A stretch of DNA of 32,014 bases, taken from an uncultured bacterium. Lineage in GTDB: Bacteria; Babelota; Babeliae; Babelales; RVW-14. A program made the translations under genes and the position numbers. The notes beneath the pieces were generated by a model that made no database searches, was not told the DNA's origin, and worked only from the letters and a program-made list of their open reading frames with translations. The stretch covers positions 1 to 32,014 of the forward strand of contig CAIKAH010000052.1 in NCBI GenBank assembly GCA_903825355.1, read 5' to 3'. Shown piece after piece: positions 14,758-22,857 of this stretch. Position 1 is the first letter of the stretch, and each line of letters opens with the position of its first letter.

Positions 14758-16770
14758 TTAACAACTAACAACTACGTGCACGCTGCTGTGCAATGCAATC
14801 TGTTGAGCGTAGAGCAGCAGCTGATGCACCTGCTTGAATGAATGCGCCTTGAGAGAGATATGCCTAATTTCTTGCTCTTGCACGCGCGCAACAACCGGAA
14901 ATGAGGGCCCTAAAATGGTGACAGACAACCCATGCTGCGCTATAAAATCTCGTAGGGTTTGCGCAAGTAGGTGCGCATCGCTATCAATCACCTCCGCGCT
15001 GCTGTGTCGCAACTCAATTGAAGCGAGCCGCAGGTACGGTGGATAGCCCGCCGCCTGACGCATCATGAGCTCATCTTTAGCAAAAGATAAATACTGCAGC
15101 TCGTCAGCATAGTCAAAAAGCTGATGATCATGCATAAGCTGTACAATAACTTCCCCTCCAGCCGATGCCCTCCCTGCTCGACCTGCCACTTGAATCAGCT
15201 GCTGCAAGGTAATTTCTGCTGCATTGTAGACCGGAAAGTGGACATTCGCATCTGCCCACAGCACACCAACCAACGTCACGCCAGGAAAGTGATAACCCTT
15301 GGTAATGGATTGCGTGCCAATCAAAATATCAATCTCTCCACGGTGCATACGCTCTGCTGTCTCTTGCCACTCTTTTTTCTTTTTAGTGGAATCTAAATCA
15401 GCTCGTTCCACCCGTGCCTGAGGAAAAAGCGTCTTGAACATATGCACCACTTGTTGTGTGCCAATGCCTTTTTTCATGAGCGCATCACCCGTTGCTTTGC
15501 ACTCACTGCACGCATAGGGCAGTGCACACGCATACTCGCAATAGTGGCAACGCAAGCTTGCTGGCTCGTGGTACGTTAAGCTCACTGAACAGTTTTTGCA
15601 TTTAAAGATAAAACTACACTCCCGACACTGCACAAAAAAGCTATAACCACGGCGGTTAATAAAAATAAGAGTTTGTTCTTTTTTAGCTAAGCGATCAGCT
15701 ACACCACGCTCCAGCTCTTTAGAAATCCAAAAGTACTTTCCTTGCTGACGCGACTTATTGGTCAAAATAACTTTTTTTAATGCCGGAAAGGCGCCGCCAA
15801 AGCGCTTGGTAATCGAAAACAAGGGCCAGTTATGTGTTTGTACATTGTACAAGGTGCTCAATGAAGGCGTTGCCGAACCAAGCACCAGCGGAATACCATA
15901 CAGCCGGGCACGCCAAAGCGCCATCTCTTTACTATTAATTTTAGGATGCTTTTTATCAATAAACGATTGATCGTGCTCTTCATCGATGATAATCAAGCCT
16001 AATCGAGGAATAGGAAGCATCATGGGCAAATGTACCCCAACAATGAGCAGCGGCTGATCATGATGCAATGCCTCCCACAGCTTTTTTTTCTTTGCAGGGC
16101 TAGAGCCTGAATGAAAGCCAAAGATAGGAATATGGGGAAATGCCTGCTGCAACAGAAACTCAAACCGCATAGCAAGTGAGACTTCTGGCAACAGCAATAC
16201 CGTACTTTTGCCTTGCTGCCAGGCATGCTGCAACAATTTCTTGTACACTTCCGTCTTACCTGAACCAGTTACGCCATGAATAACAAAAGGCTGAAAGCGA
16301 GGCGCTTCAATCACCGGCTTAACCGCTTGCACTACTCGGGCTTGTTCATCAGTTAGCTTGACCTCAGGAACAAGTGGCACGTGCTGTGCCTCGCCTTCGC
16401 CACAGTCTTTGGCGGGGAGGTTCAACAATGTTTTCAGTGCAGCTTCTTGGGTATTTTTTTCCTGCAAAAAATGTCTAATGCGCTGGTAAAAATACAGTGG
16501 TTTGATGCAGTAATACGCAGCAATTTTTTCTATAAAATGATTGTAATCTGCATCCCCCGGAAAGGTAGCCAGCTGGTCAATAGCACGCAGCTGAAACGTA
16601 ATACTTGCGGGCAGCTGGTAAAAAACATTAGTGACTAACGCTGCTTCAATGCGTTTTTGTAAGGGTACCTGCACAAGACTACCGCGCGTTACACAAGCAG
16701 TCAGCGCAGGAGGAACCTCGTACCACAGAGGCTTTTCAAAACCGTTAAGAAGAAGAACTTGGATGTACAT
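14758..16770 (-). CDS. priA: Primosomal protein N' (replication restart helicase PriA)
   Basis: This superfamily 2 helicase reloads the replisome at stalled forks. The 670 aa are somewhat shorter than E. coli PriA (732). The order is N-terminal DNA-binding part (1-~120), Walker A GVTGSGKT near 166-173, DEEH box (IIIDEEHDQSF), motif III GSATPS, and a zinc-binding cysteine cluster (CRECSFIFKCKNCS ... CHYCEYAC ... CSEC). These are followed by the C-terminal helicase lobe with GTQSITKGYHFPGVTLVG, DANVHFPVY and QVAGRAGR. The frame includes a TTG one codon upstream; ATG 16770 is chosen. It is convergent with the exported ankyrin gene and lies downstream of the LRR gene in the same direction. Confidence 0.95.
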   Translation of the reverse strand: MYIQVLLLNGFEKPLWYEVPPALTACVTRGSLVQVPLQKRIEAALVTNVFYQLPASITFQLRAIDQLATFPGDADYNHFIEKIAAYYCIKPLYFYQRIRHFLQEKNTQEAALKTLLNLPAKDCGEGEAQHVPLVPEVKLTDEQARVVQAVKPVIEAPRFQPFVIHGVTGSGKTEVYKKLLQHAWQQGKSTVLLLPEVSLAMRFEFLLQQAFPHIPIFGFHSGSSPAKKKKLWEALHHDQPLLIVGVHLPMMLPIPRLGLIIIDEEHDQSFIDKKHPKINSKEMALWRARLYGIPLVLGSATPSLSTLYNVQTHNWPLFSITKRFGGAFPALKKVILTNKSRQQGKYFWISKELERGVADRLAKKEQTLIFINRRGYSFFVQCRECSFIFKCKNCSVSLTYHEPASLRCHYCEYACALPYACSECKATGDALMKKGIGTQQVVHMFKTLFPQARVERADLDSTKKKKEWQETAERMHRGEIDILIGTQSITKGYHFPGVTLVGVLWADANVHFPVYNAAEITLQQLIQVAGRAGRASAGGEVIVQLMHDHQLFDYADELQYLSFAKDELMMRQAAGYPPYLRLASIELRHSSAEVIDSDAHLLAQTLRDFIAQHGLSVTILGPSFPVVARVQEQEIRHISLKAHSFKQVHQLLLYAQQIALHSSVHVVVSC

Positions 16771-16816
16771 CAAATAAACGTTCCGGCTACTAGCACTAAT
16801 GCCTTATAGCTGCTAG

Positions 16817-17737
16817 CTAATATAAAAACTCAATCGGTATGCAGTTACCATATTTATCGAAGTAAACACGGGATGTATAACTCTTATCTGCATGTATTAC
16901 TATTTTTTTCAGGCTACTGGTTTTGCGCAAAGCATCGTCTAATCCTAAATGATAGCGGTCATCTCCAAGCTGCAGCTCTTCTAGCGATGGTGAAAATTCA
17001 GCATCATGCCAATAAATACTACACTTGTCTTGCTTTGTGAGAGCAGAAACATCTAATACCTTAAGTAAAGGCATTCTTACAATCCACGTGGGCCAAACAA
17101 CTACCGCTCCATAAAGCCTCACTCTTGTAACGTTAGAAGGAAAACATGCTTCAAGCAACATCGTACCTGTTCCCACATAAAAATCCAATGCTTGCAGGGG
17201 TACGATCTTCTTAATCCATGTTGGCAATTGCCCTCCTCCCCGTAGTTCCAGTGATAACAGGCCAGTAAACTTGGCGGCGTGAGTTTCCATGATTTCATTG
17301 CCTCCACTTTCTAGCGTTTCGCGCCACAGACACATAGATTGAATAAGTGACATCAAAGGCAAATGTGTCCTATGTAACTCTTTCAAGTCTTCAACACTAT
17401 ATTGATTACACAGTAGCGCTGTTTTTAAGTCCAAACTTAGCTCTTCAGAGTGCTCAAGCATATAAGCTTCTCGCAATCGCTGCACTTCATTAGGATGAAT
17501 ATACACTCTACTTGCTGCAGCTTCTGTAGGGGCGACAGCAAAAACTTCTAGTCCAGATACTAACGTTAATTCCGTGCGCATTCTCTGGATATGCTCACTT
17601 ACGACCATGCGACGAAACTCAGCCATAACGGCATCCGAAGAAGGCACCCCTTCCATGCCCGCAGCTTTGCATGTTACAGCCATGAATACTAGTAGAATAC
17701 TGCTAATTATCCAGAAATACGAAACTCTATGCTTCAC
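16817..17737 (-). CDS. Exported leucine-rich-repeat-like protein
   Basis: The product is 306 aa. The frame is open to 17767, but GTG 17737 follows a perfect AAGGAG Shine-Dalgarno by five bases and leads straight into a signal peptide (HRVSYFWIISSILLVFMAVT). It is two bases from the stop of the upstream acyltransferase gene, so it is translationally linked. The N-terminal half is helical and unrecognised. From about residue 160, irregular LRR-type units appear (LLSLELRGGGQLPTWI, LQALDFYVG, PTWIVRMPLLKVLDVS, SLEELQLGD, SLKKIVIH). LRRs bind proteins, so an outside or host-facing role is inferred from the export signal plus repeats. Confidence 0.72.
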   Translation of the reverse strand: MKHRVSYFWIISSILLVFMAVTCKAAGMEGVPSSDAVMAEFRRMVVSEHIQRMRTELTLVSGLEVFAVAPTEAAASRVYIHPNEVQRLREAYMLEHSEELSLDLKTALLCNQYSVEDLKELHRTHLPLMSLIQSMCLWRETLESGGNEIMETHAAKFTGLLSLELRGGGQLPTWIKKIVPLQALDFYVGTGTMLLEACFPSNVTRVRLYGAVVVWPTWIVRMPLLKVLDVSALTKQDKCSIYWHDAEFSPSLEELQLGDDRYHLGLDDALRKTSSLKKIVIHADKSYTSRVYFDKYGNCIPIEFLY

Positions 17738-17739
17738 GA

Positions 17740-18345
17740 CTACTCCTTCAGTCCCTGTGGTATACACGGCGCGTGAACAGTTATATAAATTGTACTAAAC
17801 GGGCGAGGAATCTGAAACTGATCCCAGCTTTTTTTCAGCGTCCACGAACGCTCTTGCCTGCATTCAACAAAAATCAATGGCACATTCATTTTTTCTGCAA
17901 AATACGTCAGCCCTGGCTGCAACTGGAATGCTGGCCCGCGAGACCCATCACCTACCATGCATAAGCGACGTACACCTTTTAATTCAGCAAGTGCTTGCCG
18001 AATAAGCGTAATTGGCTGCTTGAATGACGAGCCATAAAGCACATTAAAACCAAGCTTATTGCAGATAAAGCCGGCAAACTTGCCATCGTTACTTGGGCTA
18101 ACGATACATGATCCTTGTGCCTTGAGGGCGTGAAAAAAGAACATCCCAGGAATAATCTGTTGATGCCAAAAATAAAAAATACCTTCTTGCTTAGTGAGGG
18201 GTTGCGTAACACCAGGCAAGTAAGTAACTTGTAATCGGTAGGTAGCAAACAAGCACCGAAGTAGCCAATACACGAGGTTTCTGGCTAAAAAGCTAAAAAA
18301 GATATTAGTTCTACATGATCTACTGATAGATTTTAGCAGACGCAT
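17740..18345 (-). CDS. DUF374-type lysophospholipid acyltransferase-family protein
   Basis: This 201-aa protein with a hydrophobic N-terminus (residues ~17-35) is probably bound to the inner membrane. DUF374 features are visible in order: FYFWHQQIIPG near 58, DGKFAGFICNKLGF, YGSSFKQP, MVGDGSRGPAFQLQPGLTYFAEKMNVPLIFVE, and SWDQFQIPRPFSTIYI near the end. DUF374 proteins belong to the acyltransferase superfamily and are thought to act in lipid A or lipoprotein acylation. The precise substrate is not established. An AAGGAC Shine-Dalgarno precedes the ATG. It is the first gene of a two-gene unit with the LRR protein. Confidence 0.85.
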   Translation of the reverse strand: MRLLKSISRSCRTNIFFSFLARNLVYWLLRCLFATYRLQVTYLPGVTQPLTKQEGIFYFWHQQIIPGMFFFHALKAQGSCIVSPSNDGKFAGFICNKLGFNVLYGSSFKQPITLIRQALAELKGVRRLCMVGDGSRGPAFQLQPGLTYFAEKMNVPLIFVECRQERSWTLKKSWDQFQIPRPFSTIYITVHAPCIPQGLKE

Positions 18346-18400
18346 CGTGTGTGTCCTTACGGCATACTTCGTGATACACTATTTTTTTAACGATTTATAT

Positions 18401-18626
18401 TAAACTTTTTTTGAAATTTTTATGATATTTAAATGGCAAACAAAACCGCTCCTCCTGAGCTTTTCGAAGGACGCCGACCAGCGGAAGATGGCAGAGCGGG
18501 CAAGAGTCATACCATGTCGCTCTTCCACCCCTAGCGGGGCGTGGTTCGACAAGCTCACCAGGAGCGACAAACAGTATACTAGCTCATAATAAGTTAAATG
18601 CATCCTATAAATTCAAAAGAGTTCTA
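18401..18626. repeat. MITE-like palindromic element, copy A
   Basis: This element occupies most of the 307-bp gap before the peptidase gene. The ends are an imperfect 18-bp inverted repeat (TAAACTTTTTTTGAAATT at 18401-18418; AAATTCAAAAGAGTTCTA at 18609-18626). Inside are two GC-rich hairpins in opposite orientation: CCGCTC/GAGCGG (18446-18451 with 18494-18499) and GTCGCTC/GAGCGAC (18516-18522 with 18562-18568). The outer arms contain CTGAGCTTTTCGAAGG and its inverse TTCGACAAGCTCACC. It is the same architecture as the copies at 22340, 24641 and 31871. No reading frame is present. Confidence 0.75.
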
Positions 18627-18652
18627 CCATATTTTACCAGAGGTTTCAATTT

Positions 18653-21331
18653 ATGGCATCACCGACACCACGCTTTACGGTATTTAAAAAAACACTCGCA
18701 AATGGCCTGACGATTCTTACCCGCCCCGTTACGCACATTCCTCGGGTTGAAGCACATTTGTGGTACAACGTTGGCTCCAAAGACGAGGCACATAATGAAC
18801 GCGGCATGGCCCATCTTATTGAGCATATGCTCTTCAAAGGCACCAACGAATTATCAGAAAGTGATATTAACTTAATTAGCCAAAAATTAACAGCTGACGC
18901 TAACGCTTTTACGTCACAAGACTACACCTGCTACACCTTTCGGCTGCCGAGCAATTCGTGGCAAATAGCCCTCCGCATTTTTGCCGACTGCATGCAACAT
19001 GCACGTTTTGACAAAGATATGCTTGCCTCAGAACTTAAAGCAGTAATTGAAGAGCTGCGTATGTACCGAGACGATTTTCAAGGAGCTTTAATCGAGCGTA
19101 TGATCGGTACCATTTTTGCCGAGCACCCGTATCACAACCCAATTATTGGGTATAAACAAGATTTGTGCTCGCTTGACCGTGATGCACTGTATGCCTTTTA
19201 TAAAAAACATTACCATCCCGGCAATGCAACGCTGGTGGTGGTTGGCAACGTACAGCCAGAAGAAGTGTTTGCAGCAGCAGAAGCGTATTTTAGAGCCATC
19301 CCTGCAAAACCTGACTATAAGCGTGCAGTACACGTTATCAATGATGATATCACCAGCACAGCAACCACGCTCTACCGCCCAGTAAGCCATACCTGGTATA
19401 ATTTTGTATTCAAAATTCCTGGCTTTTCTGATGGAATGAATCACCTTATTGACCTGACCAGTATCATTCTAGCTACTGGAAAAAGTTCCCGCCTCTACCA
19501 ACGCCTCGTCGACAAAGAGCAAGTTGCCATCGAAGTTGATTGCAGTGTATATGACCTGAGCGATCGTGGTCTTTTATGCATCGGGGTATGGCCAGCAAGT
19601 GATATTACACCTGAAATCATTGAAGAAATTATTATTGAAGAGCTACAGCTACTTGCTCGCAAAGCTCCTGAAGACTGGGAATTTGAAGCAGCACAAAAAC
19701 GAACGCAAATCGACCTCATTTCACTGCTAGAAAGCACCGAAAAGCAGGCCTTTGTTATTGGCAATTCGTATGTCGCAAGTAAAAATGAATCATTCATTGA
19801 CGACTACCTGCTTGCTATTCAAAAAAGTACAAAAAAAGAAATTGCTGCTTTTGCTGCTACGTACTTAGTACCAAGCCTGATGCATAAAGGCTACTTGCTA
19901 CCAATCGATGAAGAAGACACCAAGCGGCTTGAGCAAATCCACCGTGCATCTGATGCGCTTGAACAAGAAATTTTAGCCAAGCATATACGCACCACTCCCG
20001 TAGAACCAGAACGCGTTGCTCACACCATACAAGCGCCTGCGTGTGTGCCTGCAAAACACCCGCAGCCAGAGATATTTAAGCTGAAAAACGGTATAGAAGT
20101 TCTGTATCACCACAACCCGCTGGTACCACAAATTGTTGGTGTACTGTGCTTAAAAGCAAGCTATCTTTATGAAGATGCCGCACACAGCGGTGGCTTTGGC
20201 ATGATGATGCGTGTCATTACCGACAGCACACAAGAACACACCCCTGAACAATTTGCAAAGCTACTTGAAATCAAAGGAATTCATCTAGCCGCTGGGAGCG
20301 ATAATATCGCAATTCGCTGCCTCAAAGATGATTTTAATGAAGCGCTCGATTTGCTTGCAGGGGTAGTTAAACGCCCATCGCTACGTGCTCATTCAATTGA
20401 AAAAATTCGTCAGCAAATGCTCAATGAAATTGAAGAGCTGTGGGACTCCCCTGCCGATTATATTGATCAACTCGCACGAGAGCTTATTTACCAAGAACAT
20501 CAATATCATAAAAATCCTTCTGGCACCAAAGAGAGCATAGAAAGCATTACCAAGTCGCAACTGCAAAAATTGTGTTCACAATATATATCACCAGATGGCG
20601 CTGTAATGGTGATTGTCGGAGACTTACAAGGCATTGATCTTGAAAAAATAATAACGAAAAAATTTGGTGATTGGGAAGGCAAAAAAGTACCCGACATCAC
20701 ATTTGAACCAATGCCAGCATACGAAGCACAAAACATCGTAATCCCTCAACAGCGCGAACAAACCGTACTTGGTTTTGTTGCACCATCTGTCTCGCGCAAC
20801 CATCCTGATTACAATGCCCTTGCGTTGCTGGATATTGTTTTATCGGGCGGTGCGAGTGGAAGTCCAGCGTCACGGCTATTTGCGCTGCGTGAAAAGACAG
20901 GGCTCTTTTACCTGATTGGTGGCTCACTTCTGTATGGTTCGCATAAAGAGCCAGGCATGCGATTTATCAAAACTATTGTAGCGCCAGAAAAAGCTGATCA
21001 TGCTCAAAACCTGATCCTTGAAACATTTGAACATGTGCGCACACATGGCATCACTGCAGAAGAATTTGAAATGGCAAAAAATGTCTATTTTGCTGCTTCT
21101 GTAGAGCTTTTTGAAACAAACGCACAAACAGCACAAACCTTTCTATTTCTCAAAAAGTTGAATCTAAATTTTAATTTATTTGACAAACAGGGAGAAATTC
21201 TGTCTATACTAAAATTGGATCAAGTGAATAAGGTAGCCCAGCAATACTGTACAGGGGAGCATATGAGCTTGATCAGCATAGGCAGATCACTAAGTGATAA
21301 AGTGTCGGTAAGAAAAGGGAGAGTCAGTTAA
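18653..21331 (+). CDS. M16 (pitrilysin/insulinase) family zinc peptidase, double-module
   Basis: This is an 892-aa metalloprotease. Module 1 (~1-460) has the inverted zinc motif H54-x2-E57-H58 (HLIEHMLFKGT) and the distal ligand in ELKAVIEE (E134, 76 residues after H58), so it should be active. Module 2 (~470-890) aligns from EIFKLKNGIEVLYHHN but has GGFGMMMRVITD where HxxEH should be, so it is the inactive half that closes the chamber. This resembles fused processing-peptidase-like M16 enzymes. No signal peptide is evident (MASPTPRFTVFKK), so cytosolic. Such proteases degrade peptides; the substrate is unknown. The start has a weak AGAGG Shine-Dalgarno, and upstream is repeat copy A. Confidence 0.92.
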   Translation: MASPTPRFTVFKKTLANGLTILTRPVTHIPRVEAHLWYNVGSKDEAHNERGMAHLIEHMLFKGTNELSESDINLISQKLTADANAFTSQDYTCYTFRLPSNSWQIALRIFADCMQHARFDKDMLASELKAVIEELRMYRDDFQGALIERMIGTIFAEHPYHNPIIGYKQDLCSLDRDALYAFYKKHYHPGNATLVVVGNVQPEEVFAAAEAYFRAIPAKPDYKRAVHVINDDITSTATTLYRPVSHTWYNFVFKIPGFSDGMNHLIDLTSIILATGKSSRLYQRLVDKEQVAIEVDCSVYDLSDRGLLCIGVWPASDITPEIIEEIIIEELQLLARKAPEDWEFEAAQKRTQIDLISLLESTEKQAFVIGNSYVASKNESFIDDYLLAIQKSTKKEIAAFAATYLVPSLMHKGYLLPIDEEDTKRLEQIHRASDALEQEILAKHIRTTPVEPERVAHTIQAPACVPAKHPQPEIFKLKNGIEVLYHHNPLVPQIVGVLCLKASYLYEDAAHSGGFGMMMRVITDSTQEHTPEQFAKLLEIKGIHLAAGSDNIAIRCLKDDFNEALDLLAGVVKRPSLRAHSIEKIRQQMLNEIEELWDSPADYIDQLARELIYQEHQYHKNPSGTKESIESITKSQLQKLCSQYISPDGAVMVIVGDLQGIDLEKIITKKFGDWEGKKVPDITFEPMPAYEAQNIVIPQQREQTVLGFVAPSVSRNHPDYNALALLDIVLSGGASGSPASRLFALREKTGLFYLIGGSLLYGSHKEPGMRFIKTIVAPEKADHAQNLILETFEHVRTHGITAEEFEMAKNVYFAASVELFETNAQTAQTFLFLKKLNLNFNLFDKQGEILSILKLDQVNKVAQQYCTGEHMSLISIGRSLSDKVSVRKGRVS

Positions 21332-21347
21332 AAAAGGAGGCCTAACC

Positions 21348-21614
21348 ATGGCTATCAAAAAAGCTGCTAAAAGAAAAGTAGCAAAAAAAGCAGTTAAAAA
21401 AGCTGCTCCTAAACGCAAAGTAGCTAAAAAAGCTGCTAAGCGCCCAGCCGCTAAACGCGTTGTTGCAAAACGTAAAGTTGCTAAAAAAGCTGCTCCTAAA
21501 AGAAAAGTAGCTAAAAAAGCAGCTAAGCGCCCAGCCGCTAAGCGTAAAGTAGCTAAAAAAGCCGCTGCACGCAAAATGAAAATGCGCGTAGTTGTTCCTG
21601 TAGCTGCTAAGTAA
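21348..21614 (+). CDS. Histone H1-like, lysine/alanine-rich DNA-binding protein
   Basis: This 88-aa protein is made almost wholly of Lys, Ala, Arg, Val and Pro in repeated KRKVAKKAA / KKAAKRPAAK units. It resembles the basic tails of histone H1 and the Hc1/HU-tail proteins of Chlamydiae and other bacteria. It should bind DNA non-specifically and compact the nucleoid; this is inferred from composition alone. The DNA itself is internally repetitive (GCTAAAAAAGCTGCT-type units). A consensus AAGGAGG Shine-Dalgarno precedes the ATG, and a strong terminator follows, which suits a highly expressed gene. It lies 16 bp after the peptidase gene. Confidence 0.85.
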   Translation: MAIKKAAKRKVAKKAVKKAAPKRKVAKKAAKRPAAKRVVAKRKVAKKAAPKRKVAKKAAKRPAAKRKVAKKAAARKMKMRVVVPVAAK

Positions 21615-21640
21615 TTAGCACTAAGCGAACAGTAAAGGTA

Positions 21641-21674
21641 AAAAGTGACTCGCTTGTCGGGTCACTTTTTTTTT
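21641..21674 (+). terminator. Intrinsic terminator after the H1-like gene
   Basis: The stem AAAAGTGAC (21641-21649) pairs with GTCACTTTT (21661-21669) around an 11-nt loop, and the T run continues to 21674. It lies 26 bp after the stop codon. Confidence 0.9.
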
Positions 21675-21730
21675 GCCAGCATGATACAGTATGGGTAATT
21701 AATAGTCTTTAACCCTTCAAAGGTAGCAAA

Positions 21731-22252
21731 ATGAAGCGATTTAATGTTTTTGCCATAGTAATTTTTATAGCTGTCCTTGGCGCCACTCTTTTTTTTGGGT
21801 ACCGCTTTTTAACGCACAAAAAATTACGGAGCAATACCATTGAACGCACGCTTGCTATGATCAAGCCAGACGCCGTTCGTGCAAAAAATACGGGTAAGAT
21901 TATCGATCGCATAGAACAAGAAGGCTACACCATCATTGATATGAAAAAAGTCACCTTAGACCGAGAGCCGGCAGAACGGCTCTACCAGCACCTCAAAAAA
22001 GAATCTTATTTTGCAGGGCTCATTGATTTTATCACGAGTGGGCCCGTGGTAGTGCTCATTCTAGAAAAGATGAATGCTATTGCCGATTGGCGTGATTTGA
22101 TTGGTGAAGGCAATCCAAAAAAGGCGCGGCAAGATACGCTCCGTCACCAGTTTGGTACTGATATTCGGCATAACGCGGTACATGGATCAAGCTCGCCCGA
22201 AGAAGCTGTGCGGGAGATAAAACTGTTTTTTGCTGACCGGATTAAGGCGTAA
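21731..22252 (+). CDS. ndk: Nucleoside diphosphate kinase with N-terminal membrane segment
   Basis: NDK transfers the gamma-phosphate between nucleoside di- and triphosphates through a phosphohistidine. The kinase core (residues ~38-173) is complete: ERTLAMIKPDAV with K45, Y85, and NAVHGSSS with the catalytic H151. Ordinary NDK is a soluble ~140-aa protein that starts just before ERTLAMIKPD. Here 37 extra residues precede it, including a hydrophobic segment (~5-25, NVFAIVIFIAVLGATLFFGY). There is no ATG, GTG or TTG between that segment and the core, and the start ATG has an AAAGG Shine-Dalgarno seven bases upstream, so the extension is real. The kinase is therefore probably anchored in, or exported across, the inner membrane. 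Confidence 0.92.
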   Translation: MKRFNVFAIVIFIAVLGATLFFGYRFLTHKKLRSNTIERTLAMIKPDAVRAKNTGKIIDRIEQEGYTIIDMKKVTLDREPAERLYQHLKKESYFAGLIDFITSGPVVVLILEKMNAIADWRDLIGEGNPKKARQDTLRHQFGTDIRHNAVHGSSSPEEAVREIKLFFADRIKA

Positions 22253-22339
22253 AGATCACATATTCCCCACACACGGCATAGCGAGAGGGGCCTTCTTCTT
22301 GCATATTACCGTGCTTTTCAACCTTTAACAGGTTAATAA

Positions 22340-22601
22340 TAGACTTCTTTCGAAACTAGATTCTAACATCACCCTCCAAATCAATTTTATCTCCCCGCTC
22401 ATGGTGAGCCTGTCGAACCACGCCCCCTTTAGGGGGTGGAAAAGCGGGGGGCAAAAAGCTCTTTCTTGCCGCTCTTCCACGTCCTGCAGACGCGTCCTTC
22501 GACAAGCTCAGGAGGAGCGGCATTGCAAACCCATTTACAGTTTCGAAAGAGATCTATTGATTGCTAGTTTGACAGATTTTTAGAGTTTCAAAAGAGGTCT
22601 A
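22340..22601. repeat. MITE-like palindromic element, copy B
   Basis: This copy fills most of the 350-bp gap after ndk. The left end TAGACTTCTTTCGAAACT (22340-22357) is the inverse of AGTTTCGAAAGAGATCTA (22539-22556) and of a second, direct-repeat end AGTTTCAAAAGAGGTCTA (22584-22601). Hairpin 1 is CCCCGCT/AGCGGGG (22393-22399 with 22443-22449). Hairpin 2 is GCCGCTC/GAGCGGC (22468-22474 with 22515-22521), with CCTTCGACAAGCTCAGGAGG in its outer arm. The ~60 bp of the right part match copy D in reverse orientation. The stretch 22253-22339 before it holds nothing I can identify. Confidence 0.8.
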
Positions 22602-22605
22602 ATAA

Positions 22606-22857
22606 TTAATCAACCTAAGAAGTGGTGATTTCGTACAAGGAAGTGACGCTGAAATCGATTATCTCATCCAGATTAATGAGCAGGCTGTACCCATTGAAGT
22701 TAAAGCAGGTACAAGCCTGCACATTAAAAGTATGCATATGTTTCTGAATTCGCATACTGATGCAACCTCTTACGGTATTCGTTTTTCTGCCAGACTTCAC
22801 GAGCACACTGCAACATTACACTCATACCCTCTCTATGCAATAGCAAAGCCATTTGAT
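22606..22857 (+). pseudogene. Remnant of a DUF4143-type ATPase (C-terminal fragment)
   Basis: A frame from 22606 reads through GSDAEIDYLIQINEQAVPIE, VKAGTSLHIKSMHMFL, YGIRFSA and PLYAIAKPF. This is the C-terminal PD-(D/E)XK-like end (EIDYLI ... EVKAG) of bacterial ATPases with a DUF4143 domain. No ATPase core exists upstream. The frame is preceded directly by two TAA codons and by the end of repeat copy B at 22601. The frame stays open past 22857 to 22918, but similarity stops there, where it overlaps the tail of the opposite-strand nuclease gene. It is judged a decayed fragment, possibly truncated when the repeat arrived. Confidence 0.65.

Noticed and set aside
18401..18652. CRISPR array in the repeat-rich gap
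   Set aside because: The repeats are inverted and form hairpins; there are no evenly spaced direct repeats with unique spacers and no cas genes in the window.
21290..21574. Minus-strand frame of Leu/Ala/Arg/Phe repeats
   Set aside because: It is antisense of the H1-like gene, which has a consensus Shine-Dalgarno and a terminator.
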